A stretch of DNA of 43,685 nucleotides from Fragilaria crotonensis. Lineage: Eukaryota > Bacillariophyta > Fragilariophyceae > Fragilariales > Fragilariaceae. The notes under the pieces are model-generated. The model saw only the letters and a program-made list of their open reading frames with translations. It did not search any database and had not been told where the DNA came from. Both the position numbers and the translations under genes were made by a program. The stretch spans positions 1 to 43,685 of the forward strand of contig JAKSYS010000529.1 of the NCBI GenBank assembly GCA_022925895.1, written 5' to 3'. Each line of letters starts with the position of its first letter. The first letter of the stretch is position 1. Below, in pieces: positions 33,201-43,685 of the stretch.

Positions 33201-33362
33201 TGTTGGATTCTTGTTGATAGCACAAGTGGTTTAATGGGTTTTTCACCTGATTCATTTGCTGATGCAGATGACCATCCGTAGAGTCTTAGGAACAAATCCA
33301 TGTACAATAAGCAAGTGATTTGGAGGTAGTTCCAGGTTTGTTTGACATCGACACCATAGAAT
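30262..33362. other. Duplicated spacer, copy 1
   Basis: About 3.1 kb between the fusion gene and the next hinge; matches 37051-40187 closely. The first 200 bases are the upstream region of the fusion gene, with an AT-rich CATAAATATT near 30425 that could serve as a core promoter. Scattered short frames such as 33054-33281 are partly conserved between copies, but no gene is recognised. Confidence 0.6.
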
Positions 33363-33926
33363 GTTTCAAGGAGCAGATGGTTGCAGACCGCTTGCGAATT
33401 GAGTCCGCATTGACGCAGCGGCCGACAGCAAGATCGTCAACCTGCTGCCGAGAGGTGAACATCGTCTGGAGGAATCAGTATAAGGTCCCTCTATATATGC
33501 TTTGCTCGTGTGTCGTTGATACAGAACCATGGCCGGACAATACTTTATTCAGAAAGCGCTCCCAGCAAAGGGAGCCGGACTCATCGGGGCGGTGGCCTTG
33601 CAGTGCGTGTTGGACCGGGAGCACCTGGTCGCGCTATAAGGGTGTGCCGTGCGTGCTGGTTGCAGTACGCCAGACGGACGCACACACACAATTAATTTAT
33701 AATATAGTAGGATATGGAAGCTCGATTGGCTCGATGATGGGACAGTCATTATTGGAAGATCTCATGGTACAAGCATGAAATCCGCAATGATACCCCAATA
33801 AATGCTATCATATCCACGGCATCGGCGGTTCGTCCTTCCGATAATGATAGTCAGACTGCAACTATCCAACACTTTGTCGAGGCAATTTATGAATCTGGTC
33901 ATATACCCTGACAATTGAAACTTGGA
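33363..33926. repeat. Hinge between units 1 and 2
   Basis: The first part (33363-33680) has no counterpart in the equivalent hinge at 40188-40430. The second part, from the 32-bp repeat at 33685 to the junction with the reductase fragment, is nearly identical to 40431-40672. The hinge has no counterpart upstream of the intact reductase gene. Confidence 0.8.
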
Positions 33927-34785
33927 ATCCTGTACCAACCAATCCACAGACCTGCGGTGACACGGATCGGACTGTGGCCGAGTTCCTCAAAACACGAAAT
34001 CGCGACAGTGTCATGTGTGGCCGTTCCGATCGCATGACGTGGATGCCACGCGCCGAACCGGGGACGCCTGCGGAATTGAATCGAGACCAAGTTTTGTTCA
34101 GTGTCGATTCGTCACTCAAACGTTTCGGCGTCGACTACATTGACTTGCTGCAATTGCATTGGCCCGATCGGTATACGGGTGGACTCTTTGGGCAACCAGA
34201 CTTCTCACCGCTGCAGCTTAAGGAGGGATACAATGACTTTGAAGAGCAAGGTTCGCTACGTTGGTGTCAGCAATGAAACACCATATGGAGTATGCTCCAT
34301 GGTTGAGCTCGCAAAACATTCTCCAGCTCTCTATTCAAAGGTTGTTTCTATTCAGAACTCTTATTCTTTGGTGGTTCGCAAGGACTTTGATTCTGGCTTG
34401 GCAGAACCATGTTACCATCACAAGGTAGGCTTGCTACCGTACAGTACTCTTGCGGGAGGCAGCTTGAGCGGCAAGTAACGGAATCCAGACAAACTCCCAA
34501 AGAAGGCACGTCTCAAGCTATTTCCAGGTTTCATGGATCGCTACCTTGGTTGCGCCGCCGTCAACGCATATGCTGCCCTCGCCGAAGACACAGGATTGAC
34601 TCCAACGCAATTGGCAACTATCGTGGTGCTACCATCGCGAACACGTGGCTTCTACAATTATTGGTGGAACAACCATGACCCAACTGCACGAAGATATTCA
34701 GGCCTATGGTATTCGTCTGGACGACGACACTCTGTTCAAGATTAATGCCATCTACAAGCAATACACGGATCCAACAGAAAGCTAA
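33927..34785 (+). pseudogene. Aldo/keto reductase pseudogene, copy 2
   Basis: 5'-truncated: similarity to the intact gene begins at its codons for PVPTNPQTCGD. A 15-base deletion turns SVILATKVCGRSD into SVMCGRSD and removes the catalytic lysine. A 35-base deletion shifts the frame (FEEQ joined directly to KVRYVGVSNE). TAA replaces a tyrosine codon in GSLSGKYRNP, and 12 bases are lost in the region of GSLNEAAVN. A further 1-base insertion lies near the C-terminus. The start, targeting peptide and first strand are missing. Confidence 0.93.
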
Positions 34786-35089
34786 CCAATAGGTCCACCC
34801 TGTGTCGTACGTCATCCAATGCCGCCGTGGACTCGAGACATTGCGGACAACCATGAGTTCTACTACGACAAGAGTACAATGCATACAACGACATGCGCTT
34901 CCAGCATGATTGCCGCAAGCTCGTCACCTCTTTCACAGTGCACCATCACACAAAAATTTGATTAGTTTATGTATTACAAACACATCCTGGAGTAAAGTTG
35001 ATACATTCTGCTCCACACCTTGTGCCGTGGGCAACGCCTTCATCACTCATCACCAGTTCCCAGAAAACCGATCTCGCGGGCTGTTCGAC

Positions 35090-37050
35090 TTAAAGTTTCT
35101 TGTTCTTTTTGGTCGACTTAGTGGGCGCTCTGGTTGGCTTTCTCGTCGGCCTGTTTGCGGGCTTTGTGGTGGGCTTTCTTGTCGGCTTTTTGGTGGGCTT
35201 TCTCGTCGGCTTTCTGGTCGGCTTGTAATTGGCGGCTTTAAGTGCGCGTCCGAGGTATCGTTTCTGACTGACACCGCCCATCTTTTCGATCAAGAGATCA
35301 AGACAACCGTAGAACTTTCCGGGAGTGTGGATCATCATCGGGGAGGCCTTCGTCACACTGTGGATCAAAATGTTTTCGCTGTCTTCGAAAAAGACACAAC
35401 CGGCCTCTAACCCTTGGGCCATTCGGCAACTCCAAACAATTCGTTCTCGTAGTCGAGAACCAGTGCTTCAGGATCATGGTAAAGAAGTCCCGACAGAACA
35501 GCCTGGTCATCTTCAGTCTCGCCGATGTCTACACGATCCAGGAGATGGAGAATGTTCCTTGCTGAACCGGCGAAGACGCCAGCATTCAAGTACGCACTTG
35601 CCTGGTATTCTCCCGTCCGATGATACGAGAGATCCGACATGAAGGTTTTCCATGCGTTGATACGGAAGCCATCCTCGTACTGGCATGTGTCCTTTCCAGA
35701 GGTGCAGGCTCGCTCCTTTCGTTCGCCTGTGATCGGATCGAAGTAGTCGAGTGGACCAGCTTGGCTCATGGCCGAAACACAGCACTGAGGTTCAGCTGAC
35801 ATTACCACAGCATCAGGTCGGTTAATCGTCATTCTCTGATAGGACGAGATGAAATGGGAAACGATGCTGGCTGCTGACTCTCTGTCAGGGACATTCAGCA
35901 GGACGTCTCTTGCATCCGAGACAACAACGAGGGTGTCGTCGCTCATTTCCTTCAGAATGTCACGGATGTGCAGATACTTGTCACCCCATCCCTTGAAGCT
36001 CGTACCTGCTCCGAATGTTGCTGTCTCGATTCCAACCCGTTCGCTCGTCTGGAGGAAAAACCCAAGCGAGGAATTCTCTTCGTACTGTTCGGTGCTCGAC
36101 GTCTCAAACATGATGATATGAACCTTATTGAAGGTTTGCTCGTTCGAAAACATCTTTTTGGATTGAAGCGAACCGGACATCTCAACAGGGAAGGGAATCT
36201 TTTTAAGTGGCAAGCCGAACTCGCGGATGCTGTAGTCTTCTTCGTAGAACAATTCCAAAGTCGACTCAATGCGAGGAGTCATCAGCTTCGAAAGGAGATC
36301 CCAGGACCCAGAAAACTCGCTGGAGGTGGCGTCAGTGAGCTTATCTTTTGCTGCGAAGATGGCCTCATTGCCATGCTCACCCCAACCAGATGATCCGAAC
36401 GCCTCCCACGCTCCGATCCTTTCGAGCAAAGATCTTGCGTCGGCTTCGGCGGTCTCGAGGTGACCGACAAAGTTGAGCGTGGGGACAAACTTTCTGTCGA
36501 TCCAGGTGCTCATTGGAATCCAGTGCTTGTCATCACAGGTCTGAATAAGTGATACAAAGTCAGACATGGTCTGGTACTTGTGGAGACAGTTTTGGTCTTG
36601 AGGACAACATGCTTGCTTGATTGAGGCATCGCCGCTCATGACTTTGTCGAGGAAGGTGGACAGAAAGCGATCCTTTGGGTCACGAACGAAGGTGGCTCTG
36701 GTGTACTCGGGAGAATTCATCATCGCCGCGGCCTGCTCGGGGGGAAAATCCGAGAGCCGGACAAGTCCTTCAAAAGAATCATCGTCGATTGACTTCCAGT
36801 TCTCCAATCCCATCATACGTCGAAGCAGCATCAACCAGAGGGTGTCAGCGACCTTTGGAACTGGAAAAAAGATGAGCTTGTTGCTCTCAATAACGATTGG
36901 GGAAGAGTCGATCATATTCATGAACATATGATCATCTTGTTCAACAGGAATGTAGGACGATGCTCCGTTCGAGGTCACATTCCAAAATGGAATGGCGCAG
37001 CATACAAGGAGTGCAAAGGCAGCTGCGGCCGGTTTCAGACTTGCAATCAT
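35090..37050 (-). CDS. Sulfotransferase / PLOD-type glycosyltransferase fusion, copy 2 (best preserved)
   Basis: An uninterrupted frame from the ATG at 37050 covers signal anchor, the whole sulfotransferase part and nearly all of the glycosyltransferase part (547 residues), then meets TAA after AEWPKG at 35407. Copy 1 has one more base at this T run and reads on as AEWPKGLEAGCVFFED; with it copy 2 would be 653 residues and end in a tail of KPTRKPTKKPTRKPT-type units finishing APTKSTKKNKKL. The tail is shorter than that of copy 1 and includes KPANRPT. Domain positions: anchor about 1-25, sulfotransferase 55-260, glycosyltransferase 300-590, tail from about 605. The single stop-causing indel may be an assembly error. 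Confidence 0.88.
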
Positions 37051-40000
37051 TGGCAGAGTAGACAGTATTGATGGTGGGCGAGGAGAGGTCGGGTTAGAGA
37101 AGGAACAGAACGATAGGTTGGATCTGTTTCAACTCCTCTTCAACAAGTGCTCAACGGATTTGTGAGAGAGTTTTGTGTGTTCCCAATGCGCACAGATGAT
37201 AATGGGAGTTAGGAGTCATAAATATTGGAATGTGCGGATGGGTCATCCGATATAGCAGATCTATTCGTGGCTGTTTTGTGTTCGACTTCTCTCATGTCCC
37301 GTGAACGGCAGAATCAACGATGAAGGCCTATGACTTTTTTCCCGCGAGCTAACTTCCTTACACGTTAATTGAACAAAAAAGTTCACCCTTTAATTAAATT
37401 GTTATAAACAGACAATTCATGATTAGTGGTGCGGATGAAAGTCCTCGACATGTCTAAGGACAATCTTCATGTGGAACGAAAGTGCCGAAGACTTTTGGTG
37501 GTGCGAATGAAAATCCTCGAATCATCGGTGTACCTGCATTCATTCACGTAGGTTTCGCGTATGTCACACAGTCGTGACCCAATCCTCGGAGTGTGCACTA
37601 TGATAATTTTGAGTTAACTTTTATGTAATGACCATTGTTTTTGATGGATTAAGTGTTTATTCTACTAACGCTACTTGAAGTCGATGCATCACCTTCGGTT
37701 GGAAAGAAAGTCACCAACGCATAATTGCACCACTCGTCCAAACACATTCGAGAACGCGATATTCCAAATCGAGATATTTAGTCAGAGTCGGGCATTAAAG
37801 TATCCTCACCAGTTCACGCTACTTTACTAAAATGGTCTAATAGCGGGACCACCTAAAAACCGGCAGGACCTTTTGGCATTTCGACTTTCGACAACGCTAT
37901 TACCTACCTGGTACTTGTACTTGACACTCTAAACATACTAATATCATTATATACGTTACGTCGTTTGATGAATTGATGGTCCGTGTTGATGACTATTTTC
38001 ATCAGAAAAAGGATGCAGCTGGCAAGATAGGATTGCTTGTCACCACATCATTCTGTGCCACTCGATACACCATCTGTTCCTACCCATTTTGCCTGCCCTT
38101 TGGGGCCAGCCCCATGAAATGCACTGACCTATAAATAGATCTGTGATAAACATTGTAGAAGAGGTTAGTATCGATTTTCACCACATCAAAAGGTTGCTTC
38201 AGCATTATGACTGCTCACTTCAGGCAGGTGTGTCGTCCACAGAACACGATGAAAAAGACAGGATGGGAGCATCTACGGATGTTGAAGCAAAATGATGTGC
38301 TTCTGGGTCGCTGTGAATGAGGCGTGCAAAGCAGATTCACTCCAACACCCTACAAGTGACGGCATCAATCCTCTACTGATGGGACTGGAATCTGGATTCC
38401 CAGGATGCATTGGGAATAGAAAAGTTGCCCCTCTTCATAGAAGGGCATGTTCCAAGATACTAGTAAGTCTGGGCATCCAACTTTGTACTGGTGGAGGCTG
38501 CTGTAGATCATTCCTGCCATTCCTGGCGCTTTAACTTTTTCCGCCCTGGATTGATGAACAATATTAATATCTTGGACCATTTGCCCCTTTTACAACGGTG
38601 TAAAGGGAGAAGCCCGCAAGAAGCGCACAAACTGCAGGGACAGAACTAGCATGTGTGATTGCACACGGGAGTAGTAGTAGTAGTAATATGAGGCCATCCA
38701 TGTCACAAGGGCGGTTCAAAAGACAAAACAGGTGAAACCATGATGGTGCAATCAGAAGGAGGTGCAATCAGAAGGAAGTGCAGTATGGTTGATGAGAAAT
38801 TTCCTGTCTCTGCAGATCTTGCTATTTCAGTTTGTGCGGTTGTAATCTGTAAACTAGCCTGATGCCTTACAATTGATGTTGACCGGCAAGGTGCAAATGA
38901 GGCAATACAAGGCTATGTTAGAAGTTGTGCAGAGTATCTGGAGTACTCCGATTAGGCTAAAGTCAACTGCTGGCACTTGTAATACTGTGGTCGTAGCTTG
39001 TGCAACTGACATAGTACTCTCAGACAGGGATTGGAAAAATAATACTGCAGGACTTGGATTTCAGTATCGAGAGCGTCTGGTAAATATTTGGTATACCCCG
39101 TTGTAAATTTGAACAAACGTATAGTTATTCAATAATATGAAGTGCCACTTATTTCAAGCTCGGCTCTCAGACATGTATTGTGGCATGAAATGCTGCAGTG
39201 ACACACTCCCCATTGTATGCATCCACAAGGACAAGAACAGTGCATACACAGGAGTGCATTATCATGACAGAAGGGGACGGTTTCAATCATTGTCATGGGA
39301 ACCCATAAAATTTGAAAGATTTTGTGAGGGCATCTGCGGGATTGATGATACTGGGGATGTGGCAGAGGACATTTTCTCACCATTGACTTTCCATTGTTCT
39401 TGGATAGCAAAATGCTGAATGTTGATGTGGCATACGTAAGGCATCGGCCGGACGTCATCAGAATTGCTGCTTCATTACACAGTTGGCCGGCCCAGGTTGC
39501 GAGTATTTGAAGGATAGAGCGAGGGGGGGGGGGGGGGTATTATGCTATCTTCGCAGCAGCATGGACGGCGGCAATGAACTAGGCTTTGATGGAACTTGTG
39601 GATACGGTTCATTGGACCTTCAATTTGTAGGCAATGGGACCACCACAGAGGAGCATAAAAACTAAACCAGTGATGGATCGGCTGGTTGTTATGGCATGAG
39701 CAGTGTGGTGCTGTGTACTAGTAGGCAATTTTGGTTGAGGGAAACTGGGTACTAGAGTGGGATGAGATGCCAGAGCAGTGAACGTCCCATTAGGCATAGA
39801 ATCTAGAAGAGTCGGTTGCCAACATAGGTATCTTGCAAGAAGGCTGTGAAGGGAATCAAAATTGATCTTGTTGGGATCGTTTGAGGATTGCACAAGCAGT
39901 CAACGGGCAACTACATATATGTAGATGATGGCACCAACACGAACACCGGGACAGTAGTAGGCAAAACCGGCAGTGGTATTGATATTTGCATTGCAGTAGT

Positions 40001-40187
40001 GTTGGCTCCAAAATCCGTAAGGAGCTGTTGGATTGTTGATAGCACAAGTGGTTTAATGGGTTTTTCACCTGATTCATTTGCTGATGCTGATGACCATCCG
40101 TAGAGTCTTATAGGGAACAAATCCATGTACAATTAGCAAGTGATTTGGAGGTAGTTCCAGGTTTGTTTGACATCGACACCATAGAAT
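37051..40187. other. Duplicated spacer, copy 2
   Basis: Same content as 30262-33362, with small indels and a G15 run at 39523-39537 where copy 1 has five G. A local duplication of GGTGCAATCAGAAGGA occurs near 38750-38780. No recognised gene. Confidence 0.6.
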
Positions 40188-40672
40188 TGCAGTTCATTTA
40201 TCGCACGTTCAGTAACATTTGTGAAGCAACCTGTGCTTCTAGCAGATTCAATAACTGCTCATCAGTAACTTTGAATCGAACAGTATAGGTCCTACAGTAT
40301 ATGCTTTGACTCTGTCGTTCAACATGAATTTTAATGATTTGTACCAGAGAGCCTGAAGTACATGTAATCCACACGTGCGTGTACAAGCAGTCGCTATAGT
40401 GGTCGCCTCCGTTGCAGACGCAGACACACACACACAATTAATTTATAATATAGTAGGATATGGAAGCTCGATTGGCTCCATGATGGTGGGACAGTCATTA
40501 TTGGAAGATCTCATGTACAAGCATGAAATCGTAATGATACCCCAATAAATGCTATCATATCCACGGCATGGCGGTTCGTCCTTCCGATAATGATAGTCAG
40601 ACTGCAACTATCCAACACTTTGTCGAGGCAATTTATGAATCTGGTCATATACCCTGACAATTGAAACTTGGA
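40188..40672. repeat. Hinge between units 2 and 3
   Basis: The first 240 bp are unrelated to the equivalent block at 33363-33680; the remainder, from the 32-bp repeat at 40431, matches it closely. Confidence 0.8.
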
Positions 40673-41494
40673 ATCCTGTACCAACCAAACACCTGCGGTG
40701 ACACGGATCGGACTGTGGCCGAGTTCCTCAAAACACGAAATCGCGACAGTGTCATGTGTGGCAGTTCCGATCATGACGTGGATGCCACGCGCCGAACCGG
40801 GGACGCCTGCGGAATTGAATCGAGACCAAGTTTTGTTCAGTGTCGATTCGTCACTCAAACGTTTCGGCGTCGACTACATTGACTTGCTGCAATTTGCATT
40901 GCCCGATCGGTATACGGGTGGACTCTTGGGCAACCAGACTTCTCACCGCTGCAGCTTAAGGAGGGATACAATGACTTTGAAGAGCAAGGTTCGCTACGTT
41001 GGTGTCAGCAATGAAACACCATATGGGTATGCTCCATGGTTGAGCTCGCAAAACATTCTCCAGCTCTCTATTCAAAGGTTGTTTCTATTCAGAACTCTTA
41101 TTCTTTGGTGGTTCGCAAGGACTTTGATTCTGGCTTGGCAGAACCATGTTACCATCACAAGGTAGGCTTGCTACCGTACAGTACTCTTGCCGGAAATCCA
41201 GACAAACTCCCAGAAGGCACGTCTCAAGCTATTTCCAGGTTTCATGGATCGCTACCTTGGTTGCGCCGCCGTCAACGCATATGCTGCCCTCGCCGAAGAC
41301 ACAGGATTGACTCCAACGCAATTGGCAACTATCGTGGTGCTACCATCGCGAACACGTGGCTTCTACAATTATTGGTGGAACAACCATGACCCAACTGCAC
41401 GAAGATATTCAGGCCTATGGTATTCGTCTGGACGACGACACTCTGTTCAAGATTAATGCCATCTACAAGCAATACGGATCCAACAGAAAGCTAA
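40673..41494 (+). pseudogene. Aldo/keto reductase pseudogene, copy 3
   Basis: Shares with copy 2 the 5' truncation, the 15-base loss of the catalytic lysine, the 35-base deletion and the 12-base loss, so these predate their separation. It has additional small deletions, for example at NPQT (3 codons lost), in GRSDRMTW, in GLFGQP, and a loss covering the GGSLSGK codons where copy 2 has its stop. Confidence 0.92.
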
Positions 41495-41798
41495 CCAATA
41501 GGTCCACCCTGTGTCGTACGTCATCCAATGCCGCCGTGGACTCGAGACATTGCGGACAACCATGAGTTCTACTACGACAAGAGTACAATGCATACAACGA
41601 CATGCGCTTCCAGCATGATTGCCGCAAGCTCGTCACCTCTTTCACAGTGCACCATCACACAAAAATTTGATTAGTTTATGTATTACAAACACATCCTGGA
41701 GTAAAGTTGATACATTCTGCTCCACACCTTGTGCCGTGGGCAACGCCTTCATCACTCATCACCAGTTCCCAGAAAACCGATCTCGCGGGCTGTTCGAC

Positions 41799-43685
41799 TT
41801 AAAGTTTCTTGTTCTTTTTGGTCGACTTAGTGGGCGCTCTGGTTGGCTTTCTCGTCGGCTTGTTTGCGGGCTTTTTGGTGGGCTTTCTTGTCGGCTTTCT
41901 CGTCGGCTTTCTCGTCGGCATTCTCGTCGGCTTGTAATTGGCGGCTTTAAGCGCGCGTCCGAGGTATCGTTTCTGACTGACACCGCCCATCTTTTCGATC
42001 AAGAGATCAAGACAACCGTAGAACTTTCCGGGAGTGTGGATCATCATCAGGGAGCCCGTCACACTGTGGATCAAAATGTTTTCGCTGTCTTCGAAAAAGA
42101 CACAACCGGCCTCTAACCCTTGGGCCATTCGGCAACTCAAACAATTCGTTCGTAGTCGAGAACCAGTGCTTCAGGATCATGGTAAAGAAGTCCCGACAGA
42201 ACAGCCTGGTCATCTTCAGTCTCGCCGATGTCTACGATCCAGGAGATGGAGAATGTTCCTTGCTGAACCGGCGAAGACGCCAGCATTCAAGTAAGCACTT
42301 GCCTGGTATTCTCCCGTCCGATGATACGAGTTCCGACATGAAGGTTTTCCATGCGTTGATACGGAAGCCATCCTCGTACTGGCATGTGTCCTTTCCAGAG
42401 GTGCAGGCTCGCTCCTTTCGTTCGCCTGTGATCGGATCGAAGTAGTCGAGTGGACCAGCTTGGCTCATGGCCGAAACACAGCACTGAGGTTCAGCTGACA
42501 TTACCACAGCATCAGGTCGGTTAATCGTCATTCTCTGATAGGACGAGATGAAATGGGAAACGATGCTGCTGCTGACTCTCTGTCAGGGACATTCAGCAGG
42601 ACGTCTCTTGCATCCGAGACAACAACGAGGGTGTCGTCGCTCATTTCCTTCAGAATGTCACGGATGTGCAGATACTTGTCACCCCATCCCTTGAAGCTCG
42701 TACCTGCTCCGAATGTTGTTGTCTCGATTCCAACCCGTTCGCTCGTCTGGAGGAAAAACCCAAGCGAGGAATTCTCTTCGTACTGTTCGGTGCTCGACGT
42801 CTCAAACATGATGATATGAACCTTATTGAAGGTTTGCTTGTTTGAAAACATCTTTTTGGATTGAAGCGAACTGGACATCTCAACAGGGAAGGGAATCTTT
42901 TTAAGCGGCAAGCCGAACTCGCGGATGCTGTAGTCTTCTTCGTAGAACAATTCCAAAGTCGACTCAATGCGAGGAGTCATCAGCTTCGACAGGAGATCCC
43001 AGGACCCAGAAAGCTCGCTGGAAGTGACGTCAGTGAGCTTATCTTTTGTTGCGAAGATGGCCTCATTGTCATGCTCACCCCAACCAGATGATCCGAACGC
43101 CTCCCACGCTCCGATCCTTTCGAGCAAAGATCTTGCGTCGGCTTCGGCGGTCTCGAGGTGACCGACAAAGTTGAGCGTGGGACAAACTTTCTGTCGATCC
43201 AGGTGCTCATTGGAATCCAGTGCTTGTCATCACAGGTCTGAATAAGTGATACAAAGTCAGACATGGTCTGGTACTTGTGGAGACAGTTTTGGTCTTGAGG
43301 ACAACATGCTTGCTTGATTGAGGCATCGCCGCTCATGACTTTGTCGAGGAAGGTGGACAGAAAGCGATCCTTTGGGTCACGAACGAAGGTGGCTCTGGTG
43401 TACTCGGAGAATTCATCATCGCCGCGGCCTGCTCGGGGAAAATCCGAGCCGGACAAGTCCTTCAAAAGAATCATCGTCGATTGACTTCCAGTTCTCCAAT
43501 CCCATCATACGTCGAAGCAGCATCAACCAGAGGGTGTCAGCGACCTTTGGAACTGGAAAAAGATGAGCTTGTGCTCTCAATAACGATTGGGGAAGAGTCG
43601 ATCATATTGATGAACATATGATCATCTTGTTCCACAGGAATGTAGGACGATGAACCGTTCGAGGTCACATTCCAAAATGGAATGG
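41799..43685 (-). pseudogene. Sulfotransferase / PLOD-type glycosyltransferase fusion, copy 3 (partial, many indels)
   Basis: The 5' end lies beyond the window; the sequence stops within the signal-anchor region. Relative to copy 2 the frame is broken repeatedly by 1-4 base deletions, for example near 43457, 43180, 42568, 42330, 42235 and 42055. Domain content and order are the same, and the tail (KPTRMPTRKPTRKPTRKPT...KPTRAPTKSTKKNKKL) is of the copy 2 type. I label it a pseudogene as written, but the pattern of scattered small deletions suggests unpolished sequence. Confidence 0.8.

Larger units (their letters stand above)
27005..33362. repeat. Segmental duplication, unit 1
   Basis: From mid aldo/keto reductase (ATCCTGTACC) to ACACCATAGAAT, this sequence recurs at 33927-40187 and, cut by the window end, from 40673. 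The period is about 6.8 kb. Similarity to units 2 and 3 is very high in the fusion-gene body and the spacer, and lower in the reductase and the tail of the fusion gene. Confidence 0.92.
33927..40187. repeat. Segmental duplication, unit 2
   Basis: Contains the truncated reductase, fusion-gene copy 2 and spacer copy 2. Total 6261 bp against 6358 bp for unit 1. Confidence 0.92.
40673..43685. repeat. Segmental duplication, unit 3 (cut by window end)
   Basis: Parallel to unit 2 as far as the window reaches. Small deletions relative to units 1 and 2 are frequent here. Confidence 0.9.

Overview
The window is nuclear DNA from a eukaryote, most likely a stramenopile alga and probably a diatom. The grounds are single-gene transcription units with short GT-AG introns (98 to 335 bp), the standard code, a plant-type UDP-glucose 4,6-dehydratase, multipass transporters, and Golgi-type enzymes ending in Lys/Arg-Pro-Thr tails like those of diatom extracellular proteins. 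The exact organism is inference. There are no operons, rRNA genes or CRISPR arrays.

Layout. 1-2129: a hAT-type MITE (a small non-autonomous transposon) lies just upstream of a UDP-glucose 4,6-dehydratase gene. 2413-3816: a TA-flanked inverted-repeat element carries a nested hAT element. 4246-4628: a small membrane-anchored protein. 5012-8418 (minus): ankyrin repeats, a divergent protein kinase and a zinc-finger-like domain. 9656-13253: a DUF1295 reductase-like protein, an unrecognised membrane protein sharing its N-terminus, and a DMT-family transporter. 13861-15790: a secreted PDI-like protein and an unrecognised secreted protein, convergent. 16287-19970: a complete IS630/Tc1/mariner-type transposon with inverted repeats, TA flanks and a frameshifted DDE transposase. 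20017-20701: another inverted-repeat element. 22381-23046 (minus): an acidic unknown protein. 24269-26272: four diverged tandem repeats with tRNA-like A boxes, the last interrupted by a third hAT MITE.

The most notable part is 26578-43685. It holds a tandem segmental triplication with a period of about 6.8 kb. Unit 1 has an intact Tas-like aldo/keto reductase and, convergent to it, a gene joining an N-terminal sulfotransferase domain, a PLOD-type glycosyltransferase domain and a C-terminal (K/R)PT(R/K) repeat tail. Units 2 and 3 carry 5'-truncated aldo/keto reductase pseudogenes that lost the catalytic lysine, and further copies of the fusion gene whose tails differ. I regard the sulfotransferase-glycosyltransferase-PT fusion and its local amplification as the best candidate for an undescribed system. 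A plausible but unproven role is to glycosylate and sulfate secreted cell-wall or adhesive polymers.

Many genes contain 1-2 base indels that break otherwise conserved frames, several at homopolymers, and indels are densest in the third repeat unit. This looks like incompletely polished long-read assembly, so the breaks should not be read as pseudogenization without checking reads.
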